Below, one piece after another: positions 1-5,004 of a DNA stretch of 6,630 bases. Both the position numbers and the translations under genes were made by a program. Source of the stretch: an uncultured Anaerolineales bacterium. Its GTDB lineage: Bacteria; Chloroflexota; Anaerolineae; Anaerolineales; Villigracilaceae. The notes beneath the pieces were generated by a model. That model made no database searches. It saw only the letters and a list, made by a program, of their open reading frames with translations, and was not told where the DNA came from. The DNA is taken from positions 1 through 6,630 of the forward strand of contig CALLJA010000012.1 in the NCBI GenBank assembly GCA_938008865.1, written 5' to 3'. The stretch's first letter is position 1. Each line of letters starts with the position of its first letter.

Positions 1-152
1 TCCACCTCCATCGAGCCGACGCGCTGGGTGAAATCGGTCGAGTGCCCGCAGATGTGGATGCGGTCACCGAGTTTCAGGCTGTCATCCAGCGCCAGGACCG
101 CCACGCAAAGGTGGCCGTAGAAATGTTTGACCTTGCCGATTTCAATCTCCAT
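1..152 (-). CDS. EF-Tu domain-2-like small protein (3' end cut by window edge)
   Basis: Fifty residues are visible, starting MEIEIGKVKHFYGHLCVAVL and running through a stretch containing LKLGDRIHI, GHSTDFTQRV and SMEV. The pattern G-K-V-x-H-F/Y, then L-x-x-G-D-x-I-H-I-x-G-H-T/S-T-D-F-x-Q-x-V-x-S-M, matches the small 'translation elongation factor-like' proteins. These are single beta-barrels of roughly 75-85 residues, related to EF-Tu domain 2 and to the C-terminal barrel of U32 peptidases. There is no GTPase domain, and the role of these stand-alone barrels is not well established, so I assign none. The ATG overlaps the end of the upstream stress-protein gene by 11 bp and has a strong Shine-Dalgarno, which makes the start secure. 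The stop codon lies beyond the window. Family call is from remembered conserved residues; the reading frame is directly visible. Confidence 0.8.
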   Translation of the reverse strand, partial: MEIEIGKVKHFYGHLCVAVLALDDSLKLGDRIHICGHSTDFTQRVGSMEV

Positions 153-1047
153 GGGGAACCTCCTTGTGCGGGGCCTTCACGATCAACACCGAACAGCCCG
201 CATAATGCACCAACTTGCGCGAAACACTGCCCATCCACCAACTGCGGATGGCGCTCCAGCCGTGGGAACCCGCCACGATCAGGTCCACCTGGTTCTCTTT
301 GGCGTAGTCGAGCATCTCGGTGGCGGCGTCGCCGCGGCGCAGCTCGGGGATGGACGTCAGCCCGTGACGCTGAAGCAGGTCGCAGGTCCGCTTGAGCACG
401 GCCTGGCCCTGGGACTGTTCCCGTTTCGCCCGCGCGGCCAGTTCCTCCTCGCTGTAGATCGGCACGTAGATCGGGCGCCAGCTGGCGGCGTACATTTCCA
501 TCGCCACGGCCTGCTGCTCGGGCGCCAGGACGTGCATCACGCGCAGGTCCACCGAAGCAGGCAGCGGGAAACGCGCCAGGTAGCGTACCGCCGCCTGGCT
601 GGTGGCCGAGCCGTCGGTGACGAGCAGCACACGCCGCAGGCCGCGCCAGGGCGCGCGCACCACCAGCACGGGACAATCAGCATACTCGGCCACCTGCTGG
701 GCCACGCCGCCGAGCAGGATTCCCAGCGTGGCGCGCAGGCCCTTCGCGCCCATCAGGATCAAATCTGTCCTGTGTTCTTTGGAAACCTCGATGATCTTCT
801 CGGCGGGATGTCCGAGCAATACCTGTCCCTGGGCGGGGATGCCCATCTGCTCGACGCGCTGGCGCGTGGCTTCCAGGGTCCGCTCGAAAGCGGGCAACAG
901 GTCCACCTGGCCTGGCGTGAAGACGCGTAATACCGAGACGCGGGTCTTGGGCGGCAGGGGCAGGCTTCCCAATAGGTCAATGGCGGCCTGGGCATGTTGT
1001 GAGCCGTCGTCAGCCAGAAGCACGGACAGTCGCTTTCTTGCAGTCAT
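142..1047 (-). CDS. Universal stress protein, tandem UspA domains
   Basis: This 301-aa soluble protein has two complete UspA folds, about residues 6-131 and 137-292. The first strand of each ends in an acidic nucleotide-site motif (LADDGS at 11-16, LVTDGS at 142-147). The second domain carries the ATP-binding signature G-x2-G-x9-G-S exactly (GSHG 260-263, GS 273-274). The first has GAKG at 100-103 but G-G at 113-114 where G-S/T is usual, so its ATP binding may be altered. Tandem USPs of about 280-310 aa are common and are usually linked to stress, starvation or redox responses; the specific trigger cannot be read here. The start is supported by the Shine-Dalgarno AAAGGAGGTT at 1051-1060, 3 bases before the ATG. 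The stop lies inside the next gene, suggesting a two-gene operon. An internal ATG-initiated form is possible but has no comparable ribosome site. Confidence 0.95.
   Translation of the reverse strand: MTARKRLSVLLADDGSQHAQAAIDLLGSLPLPPKTRVSVLRVFTPGQVDLLPAFERTLEATRQRVEQMGIPAQGQVLLGHPAEKIIEVSKEHRTDLILMGAKGLRATLGILLGGVAQQVAEYADCPVLVVRAPWRGLRRVLLVTDGSATSQAAVRYLARFPLPASVDLRVMHVLAPEQQAVAMEMYAASWRPIYVPIYSEEELAARAKREQSQGQAVLKRTCDLLQRHGLTSIPELRRGDAATEMLDYAKENQVDLIVAGSHGWSAIRSWWMGSVSRKLVHYAGCSVLIVKAPHKEVPHGD
157..165 (-). promoter_or_regulatory. Shine-Dalgarno of the EF-Tu domain-2-like gene, inside the USP coding region
   Basis: Read on the minus strand, AAGGAGGTT precedes the ATG by 4 bases. The same bases encode K-E-V near the C-terminus of the universal stress protein. 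This fixes the start at 152 and suggests that ribosomes finishing the stress protein re-initiate on the small gene. Confidence 0.75.
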
Positions 1048-1089
1048 CGCAACCTCCTTTCAGCCGACACGCCTTCATTTCCCCTCCTT

Positions 1090-1098
1090 ACTGTAGCA
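1090..1098 (-). promoter_or_regulatory. Probable extended -10 promoter of the USP operon
   Basis: On the minus strand the sequence is TGCTACAGT: an extended -10 (TGn) joined to TACAGT, which differs from TATAAT at two positions. The expected start near 1083 would leave a 5' leader of about 36 nt containing the strong Shine-Dalgarno. The hexamer 17 bp upstream (GGAAAT, 1113-1118) is a poor -35, consistent with a promoter relying on TGn or on an activator. Assignment is by eye. Confidence 0.45.
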
Positions 1099-1120
1099 CA
1101 AAACGAACCCCGATTTCCAG

Positions 1121-1134
1121 CCCCTTTCAAGGGG
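1121..1134. promoter_or_regulatory. Palindrome CCCCTTTCAAGGGG, candidate operator
   Basis: Perfect 6-bp arms (CCCCTT/AAGGGG) flank a 2-bp centre. The site lies directly upstream of the weak -35 of the USP promoter, centred about 44 bp upstream of the inferred transcription start, where activators commonly bind. It has no T-tract and a very small centre, so it is a poor terminator. No regulator is identified. Confidence 0.35.
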
Positions 1135-1175
1135 TGTACGTTTTCAACCCTGCCATCTTGACGGGAAAATCATTT

Positions 1176-1254
1176 TCACCCCACAGGATACGAAGGGAAA
1201 ATACCGAAATATGACGCCCTTTCCCCTTTGTGTACGTTGTGCCCTTTGTGGTTA
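1176..1254. repeat. Degenerate intergenic inverted repeat (ACCACAAAGG type)
   Basis: The left arm at about 1176-1202 (TCACCCCACAGGATACGAAG and following A/G-rich bases) is mirrored by the right arm at about 1218-1254, which on the minus strand reads TAACCACAAAGGGCACAACG and continues ACACAAAGGGGAAA. The arms share the ACC-CA-AGG ... AC-AAGGG skeleton but are imperfect and need gaps to align. This resembles dispersed non-coding repeats that I associate with GC-rich environmental genomes. It occupies the middle of the divergent spacer between the USP and hemolysin III genes. Short ORFs across it are shadows with no family resemblance. Confidence 0.5.
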
Positions 1255-1310
1255 GGCTCTTTCCCGTTGCCAGGCGTTCTGAACTCAGGGCCATCCAAAG
1301 TCTGGGGGCT

Positions 1311-1339
1311 TTGGACTCCACCCAGGAATACGATATACT
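1311..1339 (+). promoter_or_regulatory. Sigma-70-type promoter TTGGAC-N17-TATACT, likely leaderless
   Basis: The -35 TTGGAC (1311-1316) and -10 TATACT (1334-1339) are separated by the optimal 17 bp. Only seven bases lie between the -10 and the ATG at 1347, so the expected transcription start falls on or one base before the A of the start codon. No Shine-Dalgarno is present in that gap. This supports both the promoter and the chosen start. Confidence 0.65.
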
Positions 1340-1346
1340 CGCGCCC

Positions 1347-2039
1347 ATGAACAAACCCGCCCTCGACCCGATGATCTCCTCGCCCGACAGCAATGAATAC
1401 TTCAACGCCATCAGCCATCTGGTCGGGGCCATCCTGTCCATCTCGGCGCTGGCCGTGCTGGTGACACTGGCCGCGCTGGCGGGCAAGCCTGTCCACGTGG
1501 TGGGGTTCGCCATCTACGGCGCAAGCCTGTTCCTATCCTTCCTGTTTAGCTGCCTGCTGCACTTCTTCCTGCTCTTCGGGAAGTACCAGCGCGTCTTCGG
1601 CATCCTCGACCACGACGCCATCTACATCCTCATCGCGGGGACCTACACGCCCTTCTGCCTGACGGTCTTCAGCGGCGCGACGGGCTGGCTTCTGTTCGGC
1701 GTCATCTGGAGCCTGGCGGTCCTCTTCATCACGCTCAAGTCCATTTTCTTTACGAAGATCACCGTGCTGATGTCCAACATTAGTTTCCTGCTGATGGGCT
1801 GGCTGATCGTCTTCCTGATCGGCCCCGTCTACCAGCAACTCGGGCTGACCGCCATCCTGTGGCTGGTGGCAGGCGGACTGTCGTACACAGTCGGCGCAAT
1901 CATCTTTGCGGTCGGCAAGCCCAATCCCTTCCCGCCGTATTTCGGCAACCATGAGATCTGGCACATCTGCGTGCTGGCGGGCAATGCCATCTTCTTTTAT
2001 GTGATGCTGGCTTACGTGCTGCCCTATCCCACTCTATGA
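1347..2039 (+). CDS. Hemolysin III family / PAQR-type integral membrane protein
   Basis: This 230-aa protein has seven likely membrane helices (roughly 24-44, 52-76, 90-107, 113-130, 138-158, 167-189, 203-222). Family motifs are in order: E17-x2-N20-x2-S23-H24 before helix 1; S68-x3-H72 at the end of helix 2; L87-D88-H89 and GTYTPF (98-103) around helix 3; H202-x3-H206 at helix 7. In the PAQR/adiponectin-receptor superfamily the equivalent histidines bind a metal, usually zinc, and some members are ceramidase-like hydrolases. Bacterial 'hemolysin III' proteins are mostly of unknown substrate, so a real haemolytic role should not be assumed. The frame is open upstream to an ATG at 1230, but that extension would read through the promoter and repeat and is not hydrophobic family sequence; ATG 1347 is preferred. 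The stop overlaps the next start (ATGA), indicating an operon. Confidence 0.92.
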   Translation: MNKPALDPMISSPDSNEYFNAISHLVGAILSISALAVLVTLAALAGKPVHVVGFAIYGASLFLSFLFSCLLHFFLLFGKYQRVFGILDHDAIYILIAGTYTPFCLTVFSGATGWLLFGVIWSLAVLFITLKSIFFTKITVLMSNISFLLMGWLIVFLIGPVYQQLGLTAILWLVAGGLSYTVGAIIFAVGKPNPFPPYFGNHEIWHICVLAGNAIFFYVMLAYVLPYPTL

Positions 2040-2485
2040 GCACAGACTGGATTCGTCTCTCTGGCGTTCTCGTGCAAGGCCACCGCGTGGCTTCGGGTCC
2101 CTCTGCGGCCTATCCGTATAGCTCGCTCGAAAAGCAGAAACCCTTTTTCAAATCCCTGGGCATGGATCTGGTTCCCTACTTCAACGGCACACTGAACATC
2201 TCCATTGCGCCCGCCGTCTTCGAGATGGCCCGCCCCGAGTTCACCTTCCCGCTGGTCGAGTGGACCGACCTGCATCCGCCCGAGACCTTTTCGTTCTCGC
2301 GTTGCAGGGTGAAGTTTCAAAACGTCTTGTACGAAGGCTGGGTTTACTATCCGCACCCCGAAACCAAAAAGACACACTTCCAAAATCCCTCGCTGGTCGA
2401 GGTCATCACCTACGAGCTCCCCAACATCCGCTACGGCGACGCACTGGAAGTGGACCTGAACCCTGAAGAGATCACGGTCAGGTGA
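2036..2485 (+). CDS. Small soluble protein, possible archaeal-type riboflavin kinase (RibK/DUF120) fold
   Basis: This 149-aa protein has no signal peptide or membrane segment. Residues 41-55 (LGMDLVPYFNGTLNI) closely resemble the LGF-x-P-Y-x-GTLNV signature of archaeal CTP-dependent riboflavin kinases, where the Thr and Asn of GTLN (here T52, N54) are thought to help hold Mg2+. The C-terminal part (HFQNPSLVEVI at 114-124, then YGDALEV 133-139) parallels that family's H-x2-S-x-IEII and DGD-x-I-x-I strands. The glycine-rich loop G-x-G-E-G near the N-terminus is replaced by GPSAA at 21-25, so kinase activity with CTP is doubtful. HPPETFSF (80-87) and GWVYYPHPETK (101-111) look family-specific. 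The start overlaps the PAQR gene stop by ATGA and has no Shine-Dalgarno, implying translational coupling. The ORF call is firm; the fold assignment is remote-homology inference from memory. Confidence 0.82.
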   Translation: MSTDWIRLSGVLVQGHRVASGPSAAYPYSSLEKQKPFFKSLGMDLVPYFNGTLNISIAPAVFEMARPEFTFPLVEWTDLHPPETFSFSRCRVKFQNVLYEGWVYYPHPETKKTHFQNPSLVEVITYELPNIRYGDALEVDLNPEEITVR

Positions 2486-2491
2486 TATACT
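2464..2491 (+). promoter_or_regulatory. Possible extended -10 promoter at the end of the RibK-like gene
   Basis: TGATATACT at 2483-2491 combines TGn with TATACT, the same GATATACT core as the promoter at 1334-1339. The -35 match is weak (TGAAGA at 2464-2469, 16-bp spacing). A start near 2498 would give the helicase mRNA a leader of about 290 nt containing the repeats. The helicase start itself has only a weak Shine-Dalgarno, and I found no better promoter nearer. Confidence 0.3.
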
Positions 2492-2541
2492 TTACGCAAG
2501 TTGCCGCCTTGAAAACAAGGAATGGTTTTGGTCTGTTTTGA

Positions 2542-2624
2542 ACCGCAGAGCCGCTGAGGTCGCGGAGTTTTTTGAGAATATTCACCCTTCGGGCGCATGT
2601 CTGCGCTCTCAGCGCCTTTGCGGT
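2542..2624. repeat. Degenerate intergenic inverted repeat (ACCGCAGAGG type)
   Basis: The left arm 2542-2566 (starting ACCGCAGAGCCGCTGAG) and the reverse complement of the right arm 2600-2624 (starting ACCGCAAAGGCGCTGAG) agree at 20 of 25 positions, around a 33-bp centre. The transcript could fold into a long imperfect hairpin. Short ORFs here are typical repeat-derived false proteins. It lies between the RibK-like gene and the helicase gene. The same spacer also carries a second degenerate element at 2699-2726 and perhaps a half copy near 2747-2765 (AACCCGCGGAG). Nothing else is recognised between 2486 and 2787. Confidence 0.6.
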
Positions 2625-2698
2625 GAAATTTCCTGGTGGTGGCAACTTGGGTTACTTTCCTCACTAAAATTGGTTCTCCCGTTCCTGGCGGGGAAATT

Positions 2699-2726
2699 CT
2701 GCGCAATCTGCGAAATCTGTGGATTG
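2699..2726 (+). repeat. Short degenerate tandem element (ATCTGCGAA units)
   Basis: Three related units follow one another: TCTGCGCA, ATCTGCGAA and ATCTGTGGATT, with a period of about 9-10 bases. This looks like one half of another dispersed intergenic repeat family whose full form is an inverted repeat; I cannot find the mirrored half nearby. It has no evident coding role. Confidence 0.4.
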
Positions 2727-2787
2727 TCTTTGCCCTTTCCCATGAACCCGCGGAGAGCCATAAAGTTCAATCTGAAACGAGACACTC

Positions 2788-4239
2788 ATGGACGATCCAA
2801 ACACCGAACCCGCTGAGGGACAGCCAGCCGTCCTGCCCGACCTGACCTTCGACCAACTCCCCACCCCGCTGCGCGAGGCCGCCGCCCGCGCTGGCTGGGC
2901 AGGCCTGATGCCCGTCCAGGCGCGCGCCATTCCCTATCTGCTCGCCAAACGCGACATGATGATCCAGGCGCGCACGGGCAGCGGCAAGACAGGCGCCTTC
3001 ATCCTGCCGATGCTCGAACGCCTCGACCCCGCGCGCGACACCTGCCAGGCGCTGATCCTCGTCCCGACGCGCGAACTGGCCAAGCAGGTCTTCCAGGAAG
3101 CCGAGAAACTGTGCGGCGACAAAGGCCTGCGCACGGTGGCCGTCTACGGCGGCGTCAAGTACGGTCCACAAATCGACGCGCTCAAACGCGGCGCGCACAT
3201 CGTGGTCGGCACGCCTGGGCGCGTGCTAGACCATTTGCTCAAGCGTTCGCTCTCGCTCGAACACCTCAAGATGCTGATCTTCGACGAAGCCGACCGCATG
3301 TTGTCGATGGGCTTCTACCCCGACATGCGCGAGATCCAGCGCTATCTGCCGCGCCGCGTCGTCCACACTTGCATGTTCTCGGCCACCTTCCCAGACGCCG
3401 TCAAACGCACGGCGCAGGAGTTCATGCACAACGCCGAGTTCGTCAGCCTGAGCAGCGACCATATCCACGTCAGCGAGACGGAGCACGTCTTCTACTCCAT
3501 CCCTGGCCTCGACAAGGACCGCACGCTCATCCGCCTGATCGAGATCGAGAACCCCGCCTCGGCCATCATCTTCTGCAATACCAAGGCCCGCGTTCACTAT
3601 GTGACGGTCGTGCTGCAGCGCTTTGGCTACGACGCCGATGAACTCAGCGCGGACCTCTCGCAGGCTGCCCGCGAACGGGTGCTGGAGCGCGTCCGCAAGG
3701 GCACGCTGCGTTTCCTGGTCGCCACCGACGTGGCCGCGCGCGGGCTGGATATTCCCAGCCTGTCGCACGTCTTCCAGTATGAGCCGCCCGAAGAGATGGA
3801 AGCCTACATCCACCGCGCGGGCCGCACGGGGCGGGCGGGCGCGACGGGCATGGCCATCTCCCTGCTCGACAAGACCGAGCGCTTCGACCTCGAAAAGATC
3901 GCCCGCTTCTACAGCATCCCCATGCGCGAGTTGCCCACGCCCACTGACGCCGATGTGCAAGCTGTGGTCGAGGAACGCCTGACGGCCCTGCTCGAAGCCC
4001 GCCTGCGCGAGCGTGACAAGCTCCAGGCCGAGCGCTCACGCCGCTTCGCCGCCCTGGCTCGCAGCCTGGCCGAGAACGAAGAAGAGTCGCCCGTCCTGAC
4101 CATGCTGCTGGATGACTACTACCAGCAGGTACTGCACGCCCCCGCGCCCCAGCCAACGGGCGAACGCAACCCCGAAGACGCGCCCAGCCGTCCACGCCGA
4201 CCCTCGGGCGGGCGCGGCAACCGCCGCCGTAAACGCTAG
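2788..4239 (+). CDS. DEAD-box ATP-dependent RNA helicase
   Basis: This 483-aa protein contains the full two-domain helicase core, so it should unwind or remodel RNA using ATP. Motifs in order: Q motif region F21...Q44 (MPVQ); motif I ARTGSGKT 61-68; Ia PTREL 93-97; GG 121-122; Ib TPGR 142-145; II DEAD 166-169; III SAT 198-200; IV IIFCN 260-264; V ATDVAARGLD 312-321; VI HRAGRTGR 342-349. The usual HGDLSQ before motif V reads SADLSQ (287-292), a mild deviation. After the core come charged helical sequence (about 393-450) and a basic Arg/Gly/Pro tail (467-483) that probably binds RNA non-specifically. There is no DbpA-type C-terminal domain. Likely roles are ribosome assembly, RNA decay or cold adaptation, but the paralogue cannot be named. 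The start is the first in-frame ATG before the Q motif, with only a weak purine stretch upstream. A phosphatase gene follows after 9 bp. Confidence 0.96.
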   Translation: MDDPNTEPAEGQPAVLPDLTFDQLPTPLREAAARAGWAGLMPVQARAIPYLLAKRDMMIQARTGSGKTGAFILPMLERLDPARDTCQALILVPTRELAKQVFQEAEKLCGDKGLRTVAVYGGVKYGPQIDALKRGAHIVVGTPGRVLDHLLKRSLSLEHLKMLIFDEADRMLSMGFYPDMREIQRYLPRRVVHTCMFSATFPDAVKRTAQEFMHNAEFVSLSSDHIHVSETEHVFYSIPGLDKDRTLIRLIEIENPASAIIFCNTKARVHYVTVVLQRFGYDADELSADLSQAARERVLERVRKGTLRFLVATDVAARGLDIPSLSHVFQYEPPEEMEAYIHRAGRTGRAGATGMAISLLDKTERFDLEKIARFYSIPMRELPTPTDADVQAVVEERLTALLEARLRERDKLQAERSRRFAALARSLAENEEESPVLTMLLDDYYQQVLHAPAPQPTGERNPEDAPSRPRRPSGGRGNRRRKR

Positions 4240-4243
4240 GAGG
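4238..4243 (+). promoter_or_regulatory. Shine-Dalgarno AGGAGG overlapping the helicase stop codon
   Basis: AGGAGG shares its first two bases with the helicase TAG (4237-4239) and stands 5 bases before the ATG at 4249. It fixes the phosphatase start and supports co-transcription with the helicase. Confidence 0.75.
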
Positions 4244-4248
4244 AAACC

Positions 4249-4923
4249 ATGATCACCCGCCTGTATCTCGTCCGCCACGGCGCGACCCCACTGACGAAGG
4301 AAGACCGCTTCTCGGGCGCGGAAAACGTGGACCTCTCCGAAGAAGGCCGCCGACAGGTGCAGCATCTGGCCGTGCGCCTGGCCGACGACAAGATCGCCGC
4401 CATCTACGCCAGTCCGCTGGACCGCACGATGGACACCGCCCGCATCCTGGGCCGCCCGCACAAGCTGACGCCCGCTCCCAGGGACGGCCTGCGCGAAATC
4501 AGCCACGGCCACTGGGAGGGCCTGACCCGCAAGGAGGTGGAGAAGCAATTCCCCGACGAGTACACCGCCTGGGAAAGCGACCCCTTCACCTTTGCGCCCG
4601 AGAGCGGCGAGTCGGGCATCAGCGTGCTGGCGCGCGCCCTGCCCGTCATCCGCGAGATCGTGGTGAACCACCCAGGCCAGAACGTGCTGGTGGTCTCGCA
4701 CAAGGCCACCCTGCGCCTGATCCTGAGCAGCCTGCTCGGCTTCGACGCGCGCGGCTACCGCGACCGCCTCGACCAGGCCCCCGCCTGCCTGAACATCCTC
4801 GACTTCAAAGACACCGTCCACGCGCGCCTGATGCTCTTCAACGACATCTCGCATTACACCGACCAGCCTGCGCGCCCGCTGGCGCATTTGTCCAAGTGGT
4901 GGGACGAAATTGTCGGCGAATAA
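4249..4923 (+). CDS. Histidine phosphatase family protein (phosphoglycerate mutase-like)
   Basis: This 224-aa soluble protein has the branch-1 histidine phosphatase layout. LVRHG at 7-11 gives the phosphorylated histidine H10 and phosphate-binding R9. SPLDRTMDTA (56-65) supplies R59. REISHGHWEG (82-91) holds the likely acid E83. VVSHKATLRL (148-157) contains the second catalytic histidine H151; here S-H-K-A-T-L-R replaces the more usual S-H-G-G-x-x-R. Relatives dephosphorylate diverse small metabolites, including alpha-ribazole phosphate, sugar phosphates and 3-phosphoglycerate. No substrate can be read from this sequence, so CobC- or Gpm-type names are withheld. It lies 9 bp after the helicase gene and ends just before a strong hairpin, making it the last gene of a two-gene unit. 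Confidence 0.93.
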   Translation: MITRLYLVRHGATPLTKEDRFSGAENVDLSEEGRRQVQHLAVRLADDKIAAIYASPLDRTMDTARILGRPHKLTPAPRDGLREISHGHWEGLTRKEVEKQFPDEYTAWESDPFTFAPESGESGISVLARALPVIREIVVNHPGQNVLVVSHKATLRLILSSLLGFDARGYRDRLDQAPACLNILDFKDTVHARLMLFNDISHYTDQPARPLAHLSKWWDEIVGE

Positions 4924-4957
4924 CGACAAAGGCCTGTCCCTGTCCGCCTGGCGCAGC

Positions 4958-4989
4958 AAAAAACAGCAGCCTCGAACGGCTGCTGTTTT
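4958..4989. terminator. Bidirectional intrinsic terminator
   Basis: A perfect 12-bp stem (AAAACAGCAGCC at 4960-4971, GGCTGCTGTTTT at 4978-4989) encloses a 6-base loop. The A run on the left (4958-4963) becomes a U run on the minus-strand transcript and the T run on the right does so for the plus strand. It sits between convergent genes ending at 4923 and 5005 and can stop transcription in both directions. Confidence 0.85.
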
Positions 4990-5004
4990 CCATTTCAGGG
5001 AGAG

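Noticed and set aside
127..930. Plus-strand ORF of 267 codons opposite the universal stress protein
   Set aside because: His/Arg/Gly-rich low-quality antisense translation; the minus strand encodes two clear UspA domains with a Shine-Dalgarno.
1121..1134. CCCCTTTCAAGGGG as an intrinsic terminator
   Set aside because: The centre is only 2 bp and no T-tract follows in either direction, so a DNA-binding site is more plausible.
1230..1346. N-terminal extension of the hemolysin III frame to an upstream ATG
   Set aside because: It would translate through the -35/-10 promoter and the end of a repeat, gives 39 residues unlike the family's N-terminus, and has no ribosome site; ATG 1347 fits the promoter and family length.
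2486..2787. CRISPR array or riboswitch in the spacer
   Set aside because: Repeats are inverted and degenerate, without regular spacers, and I recognise no conserved riboswitch core.
2538..2816. Short plus-strand ORF in the spacer before the helicase, 92 codons
   Set aside because: It is a translation of the degenerate repeat (NRRAAEVAEFFEN-like text), overlaps the helicase start and has no ribosome site.
3226..3960. Long minus-strand ORF opposite the helicase, 244 codons
   Set aside because: An antisense shadow caused by high GC and third-position bias; the plus strand has all helicase motifs and the antisense protein has no recognisable domain.
4036..4959. Long minus-strand ORF of 307 codons opposite the phosphatase
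   Set aside because: It is antisense to a clear histidine phosphatase and to the helicase tail, reads through the terminator stem, and has no family resemblance.
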